Origin: G963677485 sp942492855
GTDB lineage: Bacteria; Armatimonadota; HRBIN16
NCBI GenBank assembly: GCA_942492855.1
Contig: OW818647.1
Location: 2,604,001 to 2,668,000, forward strand
Reading direction: 5' to 3'
DNA: 64,000 bases
A model generated the notes under the pieces. That model was given only the letters and a program-made list of their open reading frames with translations. It was not told the origin of the DNA and searched no databases. The position numbers were made by a program, and so were the translations under genes. This document shows positions 46,853 to 55,237 of this stretch, one piece after another. Positions within the stretch are counted from its first letter, which is position 1; every line of letters begins with the position of its first letter.

Positions 46853-49750
46853 ATGGGTTCATTGATAAATCGATCACGCGCGTGCATGGCTGCGGCAGTG
46901 TTCACCGGCTGGCATGGGGTTGGGGGCGACTGGAGCGTGACAGACACCGGGTGTCACGGTAACTGCCCCGGCAACGGCTTCTTCGTCTCGACTAAAGCGG
47001 TGGACCGATCCGCACCATTCAGCTTTGAAGCGGACATGAAATTCACAGACGGCGGCAATGCGGCGGGGATCGTGTTTGGCATTAAGAACCCCGAGAACCC
47101 GCTGGCGAAGTGGTACTGCATCAACGTGGTAAATGGCGGCGGGATCTCCATGATCTTCACTGAGACCGACTCGCGAGCCGATTGGATTGATAATAAGCAG
47201 CTTGAACCCGCCGAGAAGAGCGCCGACAGTTATCACTTGAAGGTGGAACGAAAGCTTAAAGATGGCCCCTTCAGCTTCTACCTGAACGGCCGGCTCATCC
47301 ACACAAAGGAGATGCCGTATTTTAAGGGCGGGTATTTCGGCGTGATGACATGCGCTGCTCAAGCCGATTTTGCGAATGTCGAATGCACGGTCAACGGCAG
47401 CCCGGAAAGCTTCAACACCAACCTGACCGGCTGGAGGGGAGTGGAAGGCCCCTGGCAAGTGACGGCCAACGGCTACCAAACGCCATCTGCGACTGAGAAC
47501 TGGGCTCTGTGTGACCAGACCATCGACGCGGACGCCAGTTTTATCTATGAGGGTGACATTCTGATGCCCGCTGAGAGTTCAGGTGGTCTGGTCTTTGGAG
47601 CGCAGACCCCAGGTTCGGGCCAGAAACCGCGCCGGTGGGTGCAGTTCGGTGTGGAGAAAGGCACGACAGCCACTGTCACCGCGCATTCTGAAGCGAGCGT
47701 GGACTGGACGCTCAGTCGGCCTTTGACCGATGCGGAAAAGAAAACCGGCCATTACCGGCTGCGTGTGGAGTGCCTGGAGAAGCAGACCGCCAAATTCACC
47801 CTAAACGGAAGTTTGGTGGGCAGTAAGGAACTGGCCCATTTTGCAAGTGGGACGTTCGGCATCACCGCCAGCGGTGCGAACGTCAGCTTTGACAACGTGA
47901 ACTACTACCCCGCCTCGATGCCTAAGCTGAGGAAGCTGGAAATCGTTGGGGCCAAACTGGACAGAGCCTTCGACCCCGCGGTGCCCGTGTACTGGTCTAC
48001 CGTTGGCTACAAAACCGAGTCTGTGAAAATCAAAGCGGTGGTGGGGTTCAACTCATCGCTACTTGTCAACGGGTCGGAGACTGTAGGTGGCAAGCCAGTG
48101 GAGGTCGCCTTGTCGGAGGGCTACAACACCATCCGGGTGAAGGCGTGTGACAAGGGTTCTGATCTGGTGAAGCAATACACCATCAACCTCATCCGCAAGC
48201 CAAATCCCGTCACGATATACAAGGAGCAAGCCCGCCCGCAGTTCCACTTTACGCCCTTCATGTACCAAATGAATGATCCCAACGGCTTGGTATACAACGA
48301 GGCGACGGGCGAATATCACCTCTTCTTCCAGTGCAACCGGCCCTTCGACACCGGCCTACCGGATGTCACAGGCACAACCGCCTGGGGCCACGCCGTGTCT
48401 CGCGACATGATGAACTGGGAGGAGTGGCCGCTGGCGATCCTCCCCGACAAAAACGGGATGGCCTGGAGCGGGTCGTGCGTGATCGACCGCAACAACAGCT
48501 CGGGGCTGTTCGACGCCAGCACCCCCGCCGGGGCCAGGATGGTGGCGTTCTGGGCGAGTGTGAGCGGCGATGCGACCCACGGATACGCCAAAGAGAGCAT
48601 GGCCTATTCGAAGGATGGCGGCCGCACGTGGATATCACATCCGAGTAACCCTGTGGTCAAGAACCCCGGCAATATGTATGGCGGAGGGCTTCGCGACCCC
48701 AAGGTGAACTGGTATGTCGATAAATCGATGCCGAACGGCGGCATCTGGATGATGGTCACCGTGGGTGGGACGCATATCTTCACCTCGCACAACCTGATCA
48801 ACTGGACCCACTGTGGAGCCATGAAAGACGTGAACGGCGGCAGCTTCGACTCCGAATGCCCCGACCTTTTCCCCCTGGCGGTCGATGGTGATCCGAAGAA
48901 CATCAAGTGGGTGTTCACCGGCAGCGGGGTGTTCTATTTGATCGGGCATATGGAGAAGACCGGTGCGCACAAACTGATGTTCGTGCCGGAGACAGGGAAG
49001 ATCGTGCCGCTGGAGGGTTTTGCCGACCTGGTGCCAGGGATGCCTCTGCCCGAAACATACGCAACGCAGACCTTCTACAACGACCCGAAGGGGCGACGGG
49101 TTTCCATAAGCTGGATCCGCGACCCCTTGATGGGCTGGAAGGACAAGAACTGGAACAGTGCCCAGTCGTTGCCGCTGGAGAACAAGCTGCGCACCATCAA
49201 CGGCAAAGTGACGCTGGTGAAGTACCCGGTGGCCGAGGTCAACAAGATGCGCAATGGCAGGCCCATATTGAGCCTGCGCCATCAGGCCGTGGATGCCGGC
49301 AGTTCCAACCCGCTGCAGGGGATTCTCGCCTCAGTGGCGGACATCGATGCGGTGATCACGCTGGGCACCGCCACGGAGCTTGGCTTCAAGCTGCGGGTGG
49401 GCGAGGCCGCGGGCGCCACCGGTGCTACCGGAGGTCAGGAACTGCTGGTGAAGTATGACAGGAAACAGGGCAAGCTGTTTGTGGATAAGCGGAAGAGCGG
49501 GGCCGGATGGGTCGGCGTTTATGAGGCCACGATGCAGCCCATGCAGGGTGACAAGATAAAGCTGCGGATGCTGCTGGACCAAATCTGCTTCGACGTGTTC
49601 GGCAACGAGGGGGAGGTCTCCATTCTGGGGCTGATCTACTCAGAGTTTGAGAACAACGGTATGGAGTTCTTCACCAACGGCACCGCCACCATCGACACGC
49701 TGGACGTCTTCAAGATGAAGCCAATGAAGCGCAGCGCCAGCAAGCTGTAA
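46853..49750 (+). CDS. GH32 fructan hydrolase with two N-terminal lectin-like domains
   Basis: The 965-residue paralogue of the previous gene has two concanavalin-like domains (starting FTGWHGVGGDWSV at ~17 and FNTNLTGWRGVEGPWQV at ~185), the short beta module, then GH32 with FMYQMNDPNGLVYN (Asp475), GLRDPKVNWY and FDSECPDLFPL, and the C-terminal beta-sandwich. The start (CAGGAG before the ATG) runs into the first lectin domain after ~16 residues (MGSLINRSRACMAAAV), with no proper signal peptide. So it looks as though the leader was lost when the extra domain was gained, or the protein is cytoplasmic. The catalytic residues are intact. Confidence 0.9.
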   Translation: MGSLINRSRACMAAAVFTGWHGVGGDWSVTDTGCHGNCPGNGFFVSTKAVDRSAPFSFEADMKFTDGGNAAGIVFGIKNPENPLAKWYCINVVNGGGISMIFTETDSRADWIDNKQLEPAEKSADSYHLKVERKLKDGPFSFYLNGRLIHTKEMPYFKGGYFGVMTCAAQADFANVECTVNGSPESFNTNLTGWRGVEGPWQVTANGYQTPSATENWALCDQTIDADASFIYEGDILMPAESSGGLVFGAQTPGSGQKPRRWVQFGVEKGTTATVTAHSEASVDWTLSRPLTDAEKKTGHYRLRVECLEKQTAKFTLNGSLVGSKELAHFASGTFGITASGANVSFDNVNYYPASMPKLRKLEIVGAKLDRAFDPAVPVYWSTVGYKTESVKIKAVVGFNSSLLVNGSETVGGKPVEVALSEGYNTIRVKACDKGSDLVKQYTINLIRKPNPVTIYKEQARPQFHFTPFMYQMNDPNGLVYNEATGEYHLFFQCNRPFDTGLPDVTGTTAWGHAVSRDMMNWEEWPLAILPDKNGMAWSGSCVIDRNNSSGLFDASTPAGARMVAFWASVSGDATHGYAKESMAYSKDGGRTWISHPSNPVVKNPGNMYGGGLRDPKVNWYVDKSMPNGGIWMMVTVGGTHIFTSHNLINWTHCGAMKDVNGGSFDSECPDLFPLAVDGDPKNIKWVFTGSGVFYLIGHMEKTGAHKLMFVPETGKIVPLEGFADLVPGMPLPETYATQTFYNDPKGRRVSISWIRDPLMGWKDKNWNSAQSLPLENKLRTINGKVTLVKYPVAEVNKMRNGRPILSLRHQAVDAGSSNPLQGILASVADIDAVITLGTATELGFKLRVGEAAGATGATGGQELLVKYDRKQGKLFVDKRKSGAGWVGVYEATMQPMQGDKIKLRMLLDQICFDVFGNEGEVSILGLIYSEFENNGMEFFTNGTATIDTLDVFKMKPMKRSASKL

Positions 49751-49929
49751 TCGCGTTATGGCTGGGAAGGGATGCCAACGCAAAGGTGCAAAGACGCACG
49801 GACGATGGTAATCCGTTTGGTGTGGCGTGCGTGCTATCTGTCAGCTCCCAGTATTGGGTATATACTAATAACTGACCGTCTGGCTCAGTGGACGCTAAGC
49901 CTTACCTAATATATATTTGAGGTGTCGTC

Positions 49930-51438
49930 ATGCCCGAAAATCAACCCAAACCTGTCCGCCGGTATGTTCTCAGCATCTCCCCCGATGCGCTGCAGGAGGA
50001 TCCGGGCCTACTGTCCCTGGTGAAGTCCGCGGGGGTCGATGAGGTGGCGATCACCGGATTTCTGTATGGCTATTGGTACTACCCGCCGGAAGTCACGCAG
50101 CACTGGTGCCAACAGGCTCAGGCTGCGGGACTGAAGACTAGCATCATCAACGTGCCTCTGGGCCACCCAGGTGATTCGCTGGGTGCTAAATCCGGCGATG
50201 TGCCGCTTGGTCCGCCGAGCCATTGGAGCATGTGTACGATGGTGGACGGATCCAAGGCTTCTGGCACCTCACTGCACAACCCGGCCACCGCAGAAAATGT
50301 GGCGGCGGTCAGGAAGTTACTGCCCTTCAAGCCTGCGGTGCTGTGGCTGGATGACGACTTCCGGCTGGCCCGATCACCGGGCATGATCGGCGGTTGTTTT
50401 TGCGACGAACATAAGCGGATGTTCCTCACCAAACATGGATATGGGGAGTCACAATGGGTAGAGTTGCTGGATGCGGTGAAGTCGCGCAGGATGTGCACCC
50501 TGCTGACTCAGTGGGTGGACATGCAGTGTGATCTGCTGACCGCCTGCTTCCGTGCCCAGCAGAAGGCGGCTGGCCGTATCCCCATGGGCAACATGATAAT
50601 GTACCTGGGCTGCGAAAAAGCAGGTCTGCGTTTGAAGGATTACGCGAACAGCCCGTTCCGTGTGGGAGAATCACAGTTCAGCGATGGCTCTATGGGCACC
50701 GTCAAAGGCAAGATGGACGAGTTGTTTAGCGTGCTGTTCCACCGCCGGTATGCCAAACCGCACTTGGCTTACAGCGAAAGCACGGCTTATCCCGCTGACC
50801 AGCTCTCGGCACCGAATCTGGCGGCGAAACTCTGCATCAGCACCATCGCCGATGTGCGCAATACGATGTTCATGAGCGGTATCCAGGCTTTCCCGCGCAC
50901 GCACTGGCAGACTTTGGCCCCTGCCATGAAGAAGCAAGCTCAGACGCACGCCGAGATCGCTGGTGCCAAACCGCAAGGGCCGTTGAAGCACTATTTCGGA
51001 ACAGGAAGCCGGTATGTGGGCGATGACAACCCGTTCAGCATGTTCCTGGCGATGGGCATCCCGTTTGAGGTTTGCGACAAGACACCCATCGGCGGTTATT
51101 GCTTCCTGGGTAACAGCGACACCCCTCAAGCAAAACAGATCGGCAGCAAGGGCTCGACGCTCATCTGCCGGCCAGAGGCCAACGCGCTAGGTTGCCGTCC
51201 CGTAGCTGAGAGCCTGCCCGAGTTGATGGTTTTGAAGCACGAAATCATTGCCAAGATGGGTGCGGTGCCGTATGTGCTGCAGGACATCCCAGTAGTGTGT
51301 GCCTGGTATAAAGATATACACAAGGTGCTGTTGTGGAACCTGACCGAGGAGCGGCAACACCTCACTGTGGTCTACGGCGGTACTCGCCAAAACGCCACCG
51401 TCGACGCCCTCGGCACCACGCTGCTGGAGCACGTGTAG
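49930..51438 (+). CDS. Unrecognised glycosidase-like protein (LDDDFR family), copy 1
   Basis: I do not recognise the family of this 502-residue protein. It looks like a TIM barrel: the first strand RRYVLSISPDAL, then DEVAITGFLYGYWYY, LKTSIINVPLGHPG, and AVLWLDDDFRLARSPG (a cluster of acids at a strand end). GGCFCDEHKRMF has conserved Cys and His. After ~residue 350 comes a Rossmann-like part (GIPFEVCDKTPIGGYCFLGN, STLICRPEA) and a final beta domain (KVLLWNLTEERQHLTVVYG). That order recalls GH42-type enzymes. GAGGTG precedes the ATG; there is no signal peptide. The neighbours are GH32 genes, so sugar hydrolysis is a reasonable guess. Confidence 0.75.
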   Translation: MPENQPKPVRRYVLSISPDALQEDPGLLSLVKSAGVDEVAITGFLYGYWYYPPEVTQHWCQQAQAAGLKTSIINVPLGHPGDSLGAKSGDVPLGPPSHWSMCTMVDGSKASGTSLHNPATAENVAAVRKLLPFKPAVLWLDDDFRLARSPGMIGGCFCDEHKRMFLTKHGYGESQWVELLDAVKSRRMCTLLTQWVDMQCDLLTACFRAQQKAAGRIPMGNMIMYLGCEKAGLRLKDYANSPFRVGESQFSDGSMGTVKGKMDELFSVLFHRRYAKPHLAYSESTAYPADQLSAPNLAAKLCISTIADVRNTMFMSGIQAFPRTHWQTLAPAMKKQAQTHAEIAGAKPQGPLKHYFGTGSRYVGDDNPFSMFLAMGIPFEVCDKTPIGGYCFLGNSDTPQAKQIGSKGSTLICRPEANALGCRPVAESLPELMVLKHEIIAKMGAVPYVLQDIPVVCAWYKDIHKVLLWNLTEERQHLTVVYGGTRQNATVDALGTTLLEHV

Positions 51439-51499
51439 CGTGCCGCAGGGGGTCGGATTCATCGACCTATGTGCTTGTTCACAAGAGTGAGGTTGCATC

Positions 51500-53002
51500 A
51501 TGTCAACATATCCAAATAAGAATGTTCGCCGTTACGTTCTAAGCGTCTCACCAGATGCCCTCAGGAATGACCCGGAACTGCTGTCGCTGTTGAAGGCGTC
51601 AGGGGTGGACGAGGTCGCCATCACCGGCTACCTCTATGGACACTGGTCATACACTCCGGAAGTCACCTCCCACTGGATGCAGGAGGCGCACAAAGTCGGT
51701 CTGAAGACCAGCATCGTCAACGTTCCGCTGGGACATCCCGGCGGACCGTTGTATGCGGAAACAAGCGACACGGCATCCAAGCTCTGGAAGAACTATACGA
51801 ATGAAGAGGGTGTGCGGATGTCAGGCACCTCAATTCACCCTCCCGCGACGGAAGAGAATGTGGATGCGATCAATCGGCTGAAAGTATTCAATCCGACGGT
51901 GATCTGGCTAGATGACGACTTTCGGCTCGCCCGCTCTCCGGGGGTCATTGGCGGATGCTTCTGTCCAGAGCATAAACGGCTGTTCCTTCAGAAACACGGC
52001 TATGGTGAAATGCAGTGGAATGAGTTGTTGACTGCTATTAAAGCACGCCAGCTTTGCCCTGTGTTGAAGAACTGGGTTGAGATGCAATGCGATCTGTTGA
52101 CAGCGTGCTTCCATACGCTTCAGAAGGCTTCTGGGCGCATTCCTGTCGGCAATATGATCATGAATATGGGCTGCGAAAAGGCTGGCATTCGGCTAAAGGA
52201 CTATGCCAACAGTCCATTCCGCGTAGGTGAAGAGCACTTTAACGACCGATCGTTTGGCAGTGTGAAGGCCAAAACAGAGGAGCTGTTCAGCGTGCTGTTC
52301 CATCGCCGGTTCGCGAAACCACATCTGGCGTATAGCGAAACCACCGCTGCGCCGGAGGATCAACTTAGCGCAGCCAATATGGCCGCCAAGCTGTGCATAA
52401 GCACAATTGCGGATGTGCGTAACACTATGTATATGAGCGGGCTGACAGCTTTTCCGCGAACCCACTGGCAAACGCTAGCTCCCGCTATGAAGAAGCAATC
52501 CGAAATACACGCTCAAATCGCTGGAGCTAAATTACGAGGACCTCTAAAGCATATCTTCGGAATCGGCAGTAGATATGTAGGTGACGATAATCCTTATACC
52601 CTCTTTCTGGCAATGGGCATCCCGTTTGAGGTTTGCGATGGCGTACCAAAGGGTGGGTGGGCCTTCCTGGGGAATTCCGATCTGCCTCAGTCAAAAGAGA
52701 TGGGCAGTAAAGGAGCCACCATCATCTGCCGACCTGGAGCCGCTGCACCGTCCGTGTGCCGCGCGGTTCCTGAAAGCCTGCCCGAGTTGATGGCACTAAA
52801 GCACGAAATCATCGCCAAGATGGGGTCTGTGCCCTATGTGCTTCAAGATGTCCCAGTCGTGTGCGCCTGGTATAAGGAGATACACAAGGTGCTGCTCTGG
52901 AATCTCACCGAGGAGCGTCAACACCTCACTGTGGTCTACGGCAGCACGCGCCAGAACGCCACCGTCGAAGCCCTCGGCACCACACTGGTTGGGAATGTGT
53001 AG
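51500..53002 (+). CDS. Unrecognised glycosidase-like protein (LDDDFR family), copy 2
   Basis: The 500-residue product is a close paralogue of the gene just before it; most stretches line up without gaps. Kept in both are VAITGxLYG, WLDDDFRLARSPG, GGCFCxEHKR, KHGYGExQW, HRRxAKPHLAYSE, FPRTHWQTLAPAMKKQ, GDDNPxxxFLAMGIPFEVCD and the C-terminal LWNLTEERQHLTVVYG. Such constraint on acidic, His and Cys residues points to an enzyme. GAGG precedes the ATG; the two genes are 61 bases apart and probably form one transcript. The stop is followed by the large repeat block at 53 kb. Confidence 0.75.
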   Translation: MSTYPNKNVRRYVLSVSPDALRNDPELLSLLKASGVDEVAITGYLYGHWSYTPEVTSHWMQEAHKVGLKTSIVNVPLGHPGGPLYAETSDTASKLWKNYTNEEGVRMSGTSIHPPATEENVDAINRLKVFNPTVIWLDDDFRLARSPGVIGGCFCPEHKRLFLQKHGYGEMQWNELLTAIKARQLCPVLKNWVEMQCDLLTACFHTLQKASGRIPVGNMIMNMGCEKAGIRLKDYANSPFRVGEEHFNDRSFGSVKAKTEELFSVLFHRRFAKPHLAYSETTAAPEDQLSAANMAAKLCISTIADVRNTMYMSGLTAFPRTHWQTLAPAMKKQSEIHAQIAGAKLRGPLKHIFGIGSRYVGDDNPYTLFLAMGIPFEVCDGVPKGGWAFLGNSDLPQSKEMGSKGATIICRPGAAAPSVCRAVPESLPELMALKHEIIAKMGSVPYVLQDVPVVCAWYKEIHKVLLWNLTEERQHLTVVYGSTRQNATVEALGTTLVGNV

Positions 53003-53301
53003 GGACGGGGGACGGGAAGGCAAGCGTTGGCTGCGTCCAGGGCGGTCTAGCGGATAGCAGAGCCTGTCACTCCTGGACAGGTCAGCCCATATCGTAATCG
53101 ACCGGCCTCAATACCGCGGGTTTGCCTGTGTATAACGATGTATAACTGCCCTGCCACGCGCTAAAGCACATGGCTATTGACCGGCCAAGCCTGCTGAAGC
53201 AGGCTGCAGGGCTTCGTCCTGTTTGTGAAGCTGTCACGTGACTACTCAGCCATAGGCTAAGATCGTGCATTAGTTCACGATCGGTAGTGCTGATGTAGCT
53301 T

Positions 53302-53628
53302 CCGGCACCCACGAAGTGGGTAAGATTCATTACAGCCAGGGGTGAGCGAAGCGATCCCCCTGGTTGACATTGCTGATTCCCTACCCCGAAGTGGGTCGAA
53401 CCGCATTTCGGAAGATCAATGATCCTGAGACCAGGTGACCAGATTCGACCCACGTTCGTGGGTAGATATATCGGGCCGCCTTCCACGGGTTACGCTCCGC
53501 CCGTGGCTATAATGAATCTCACCCATTCCATGGGTGGCCGGACCATGTGTAGGACATTACTTCTCTGGTTATACCCATACTCAAAAACCAACATGGAGAT
53601 GTAGGTCAATAGCCATGTGCTTTAGCGC
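53302..53628. repeat. Palindromic element family, copy X
   Basis: Positions 53302-53541 form a giant imperfect palindrome. CCGGCACCCACGAAGTGGGT, then AAGATTCATTA and AGCC, on the left face GGCT, TAATGAATCT, and ACCCATTCCATGGGTGGCCGG on the right. Each side bears a further hairpin (AGGGGTGAGCG... and CACGGGTTACGC...), and near the centre CTACCCCGAAGTGGGTCG faces CGACCCACGTTCGTGGGTAG. A tail to 53628 ends in ATAGCCATGTGCTTTAGCGC. The same design recurs at 60358-60671. Confidence 0.8.
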
Positions 53629-53815
53629 AGTCTATTACCCACATCTCCCCGCCGCGCCCTGAAGGACGGCGGCTTATTAACCGGTAAGCCGGCTGGAAGC
53701 CGGCTGCAGGCATGAAATCTGGTTTGAGAACGTGTAGAAACGGTGAGGTATGGTGTCATTGCACTTGGTGTCTCGGTATTTCAGACGTCTTTAGACGGCT
53801 TGTAAGTAACAGGCC

Positions 53816-53968
53816 GTAGGGGCGCCCCTTGTGGGCGCCCGTATTACCGGGGCGGTAAGGGCATGGCGTGCCGTGCTCGAATCGCCGGCCCGATCAACAT
53901 GTCAATCGTAGGGGCGGACCGGCCGGTCGCCCGAATAGGGCCACCACAAGGGTGGCCTCTACGACCGT
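53816..53968. repeat. Dispersed GTAGGGGCG palindrome, copies 6 and 7 in tandem
   Basis: GTAGGGGCGCCCCTTGTGGG at 53816 and GTAGGGGCGGACCGGCCGGT near 53909 are two left ends; the right end is GGGCCACCACAAGGGTGGCC then TCTACGACCG. This nested arrangement sits inside the 53-kb repeat block. Confidence 0.65.
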
Positions 53969-54161
53969 ATCAGTTTCAGCCTGGGCTGCCGTGCACCCAC
54001 GGGCGGGTGCTTTTCGGATAAGAAGCCGCGTCCTTCAGGGCGCGGCGGAGTGGCATACACCATCATATAACGATAAAACACCACGTTCCGACCTGTGGGT
54101 AACAGCCATGTGCTTTAGCGCGTGGCGGTGCTTCAGTTACATTTGTGGGCACTGGACTGGC

Positions 54162-55193
54162 CTATATGGTGGGTGGGTGCAGTGGAAGCTCAATCCAGGC
54201 TAGCCCGATATTCCGTTCGATGTGGCTTTTGCTGTGGCCAGGAGCGGCATCATAGAGCATTGCCAGACGATTTCCTACTGCTAGCACGGAGGGCATACCC
54301 ACACACTCCTTGGCCCAGGAACAGTTAGACCCATCCATCACGATCGCCTTGTGGGCGGGGTTCCAGTGGTTGATGTCTTGGCTCCAGTACACCCAAATCG
54401 CGTCGGTGTATTCATCGCCCTGAGCGTCGATGCCTATATGGTTGGTGAACAGGAACCAGGTTGAGTTGCTCGGTTCGAAATAGACAGAAGCGTTCTCTAC
54501 CTGCTCCTCGACCGGCAGCATGGGTTGTGGATCGACGGTCCAGGGTGTGTCGAGATCGTTCGTTCGCGCGATGGAAAGTGTGCGTACATACGGCACCATG
54601 CCGCCGTCTGACATGCATGTGGCGCTAATGACCATGATATACTCATCATCATGTTTTATGACCGGGCCAGCGGACGCTGTCACGCTGTAGTAACTCCCTG
54701 GCAAGGGTCTGAAGGGTACAATGTCGTATCGCTTGTGCCATGGACCAGCGGGAGAGGCCGCTTCTGCCTTGCTGGTCAGGTAGGGAAAAGTGGGCAGGTT
54801 GTAGTATTCCGCAGACTGTGCGGGTGAGGCGATATAGAACATATGCCATTTCCGGCCATCACTGTAAACCCAGGGGGAGCATGCGGTGCCTGCATCGTCT
54901 AGTCCCGCTTCGCCGAGCTGCAGCATGGTACCATGATGCTTCCAATGCCGCAGGTCGGTGCTGGTGGCCAGGCAGACCAGCCAGCAATCCGGTCCGCCAC
55001 CATCATAGTGCATATAGTATGTGCCGTCATGCTCATACGCAATAGGCTCTCGGGCACACAGCACGTCGCATTGATCGGGTCCATGCCCGTATTCGAATAC
55101 GACACCCTCGTCGACGAGATCAAGACGGTGACTGGCGGCCGGACGGCCATCCAGGTAAGGAACGGGATTGATATTCCGTATCTGAGTGCTCAT
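54162..55193 (-). CDS. GH43-like five-bladed propeller protein, no signal peptide
   Basis: The ATG at 55191-55193 (AGGGAG upstream) gives a 343-residue protein; the longer open frame to 55394 runs into the neighbouring gene and is not supported. Motifs are those of the GH43/GH32/GH117 propeller clan: GHGPDQCDVLCAREPIAYEHDGTYYMHYDG, CLATSTDLRHWKHHG, a middle IKHDDEYIMVISA and late NASVYFEPSNSTWFLFTNHIG. It is homologous to the two secreted proteins upstream but lacks their leader and is more diverged. The pair DQCD and EN(A/S)S(V/I)YxE are kept in all three, so they may be catalytic. The substrate is unknown. Confidence 0.8.
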   Translation of the reverse strand: MSTQIRNINPVPYLDGRPAASHRLDLVDEGVVFEYGHGPDQCDVLCAREPIAYEHDGTYYMHYDGGGPDCWLVCLATSTDLRHWKHHGTMLQLGEAGLDDAGTACSPWVYSDGRKWHMFYIASPAQSAEYYNLPTFPYLTSKAEAASPAGPWHKRYDIVPFRPLPGSYYSVTASAGPVIKHDDEYIMVISATCMSDGGMVPYVRTLSIARTNDLDTPWTVDPQPMLPVEEQVENASVYFEPSNSTWFLFTNHIGIDAQGDEYTDAIWVYWSQDINHWNPAHKAIVMDGSNCSWAKECVGMPSVLAVGNRLAMLYDAAPGHSKSHIERNIGLAWIELPLHPPTI

Positions 55194-55237
55194 GATGTTA
55201 GTTAGTCTCCCTAAACTCGGATATTCACGTATTCGGT

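Larger units (their letters stand above)
53153..54126. repeat. Composite block of nested inverted repeats (mobile-element relic candidate)
   Basis: The outer ends (53153-53175 and 54104-54126) are a perfect 23-bp inverted repeat containing CGCGCTAAAGCACATGGCT. A third copy of this end at 53604-53628 makes a perfect 25-bp inverted repeat with 53158-53182, framing 471 bp. A second pair, 53649-53675 and 54023-54048, contains CCTGAAGGAC with GC-rich arms and is inverted with one base difference. Hairpins such as AAGCCTGCTGAAGCAGGCTG (near 53187) and AAGCCGGCTGGAAGCCGGCT (near 53685) add to it. No transposase is present. The hairpin ends resemble those of IS200/IS605-type elements, which is a resemblance only. 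Confidence 0.7.

Noticed and set aside
53868..54203. Plus-strand 111-codon frame in the 53-kb repeat block
   Set aside because: It is made of GTAGGGGCG palindromes and inverted-repeat ends; the composition follows the repeats and no homology is apparent.
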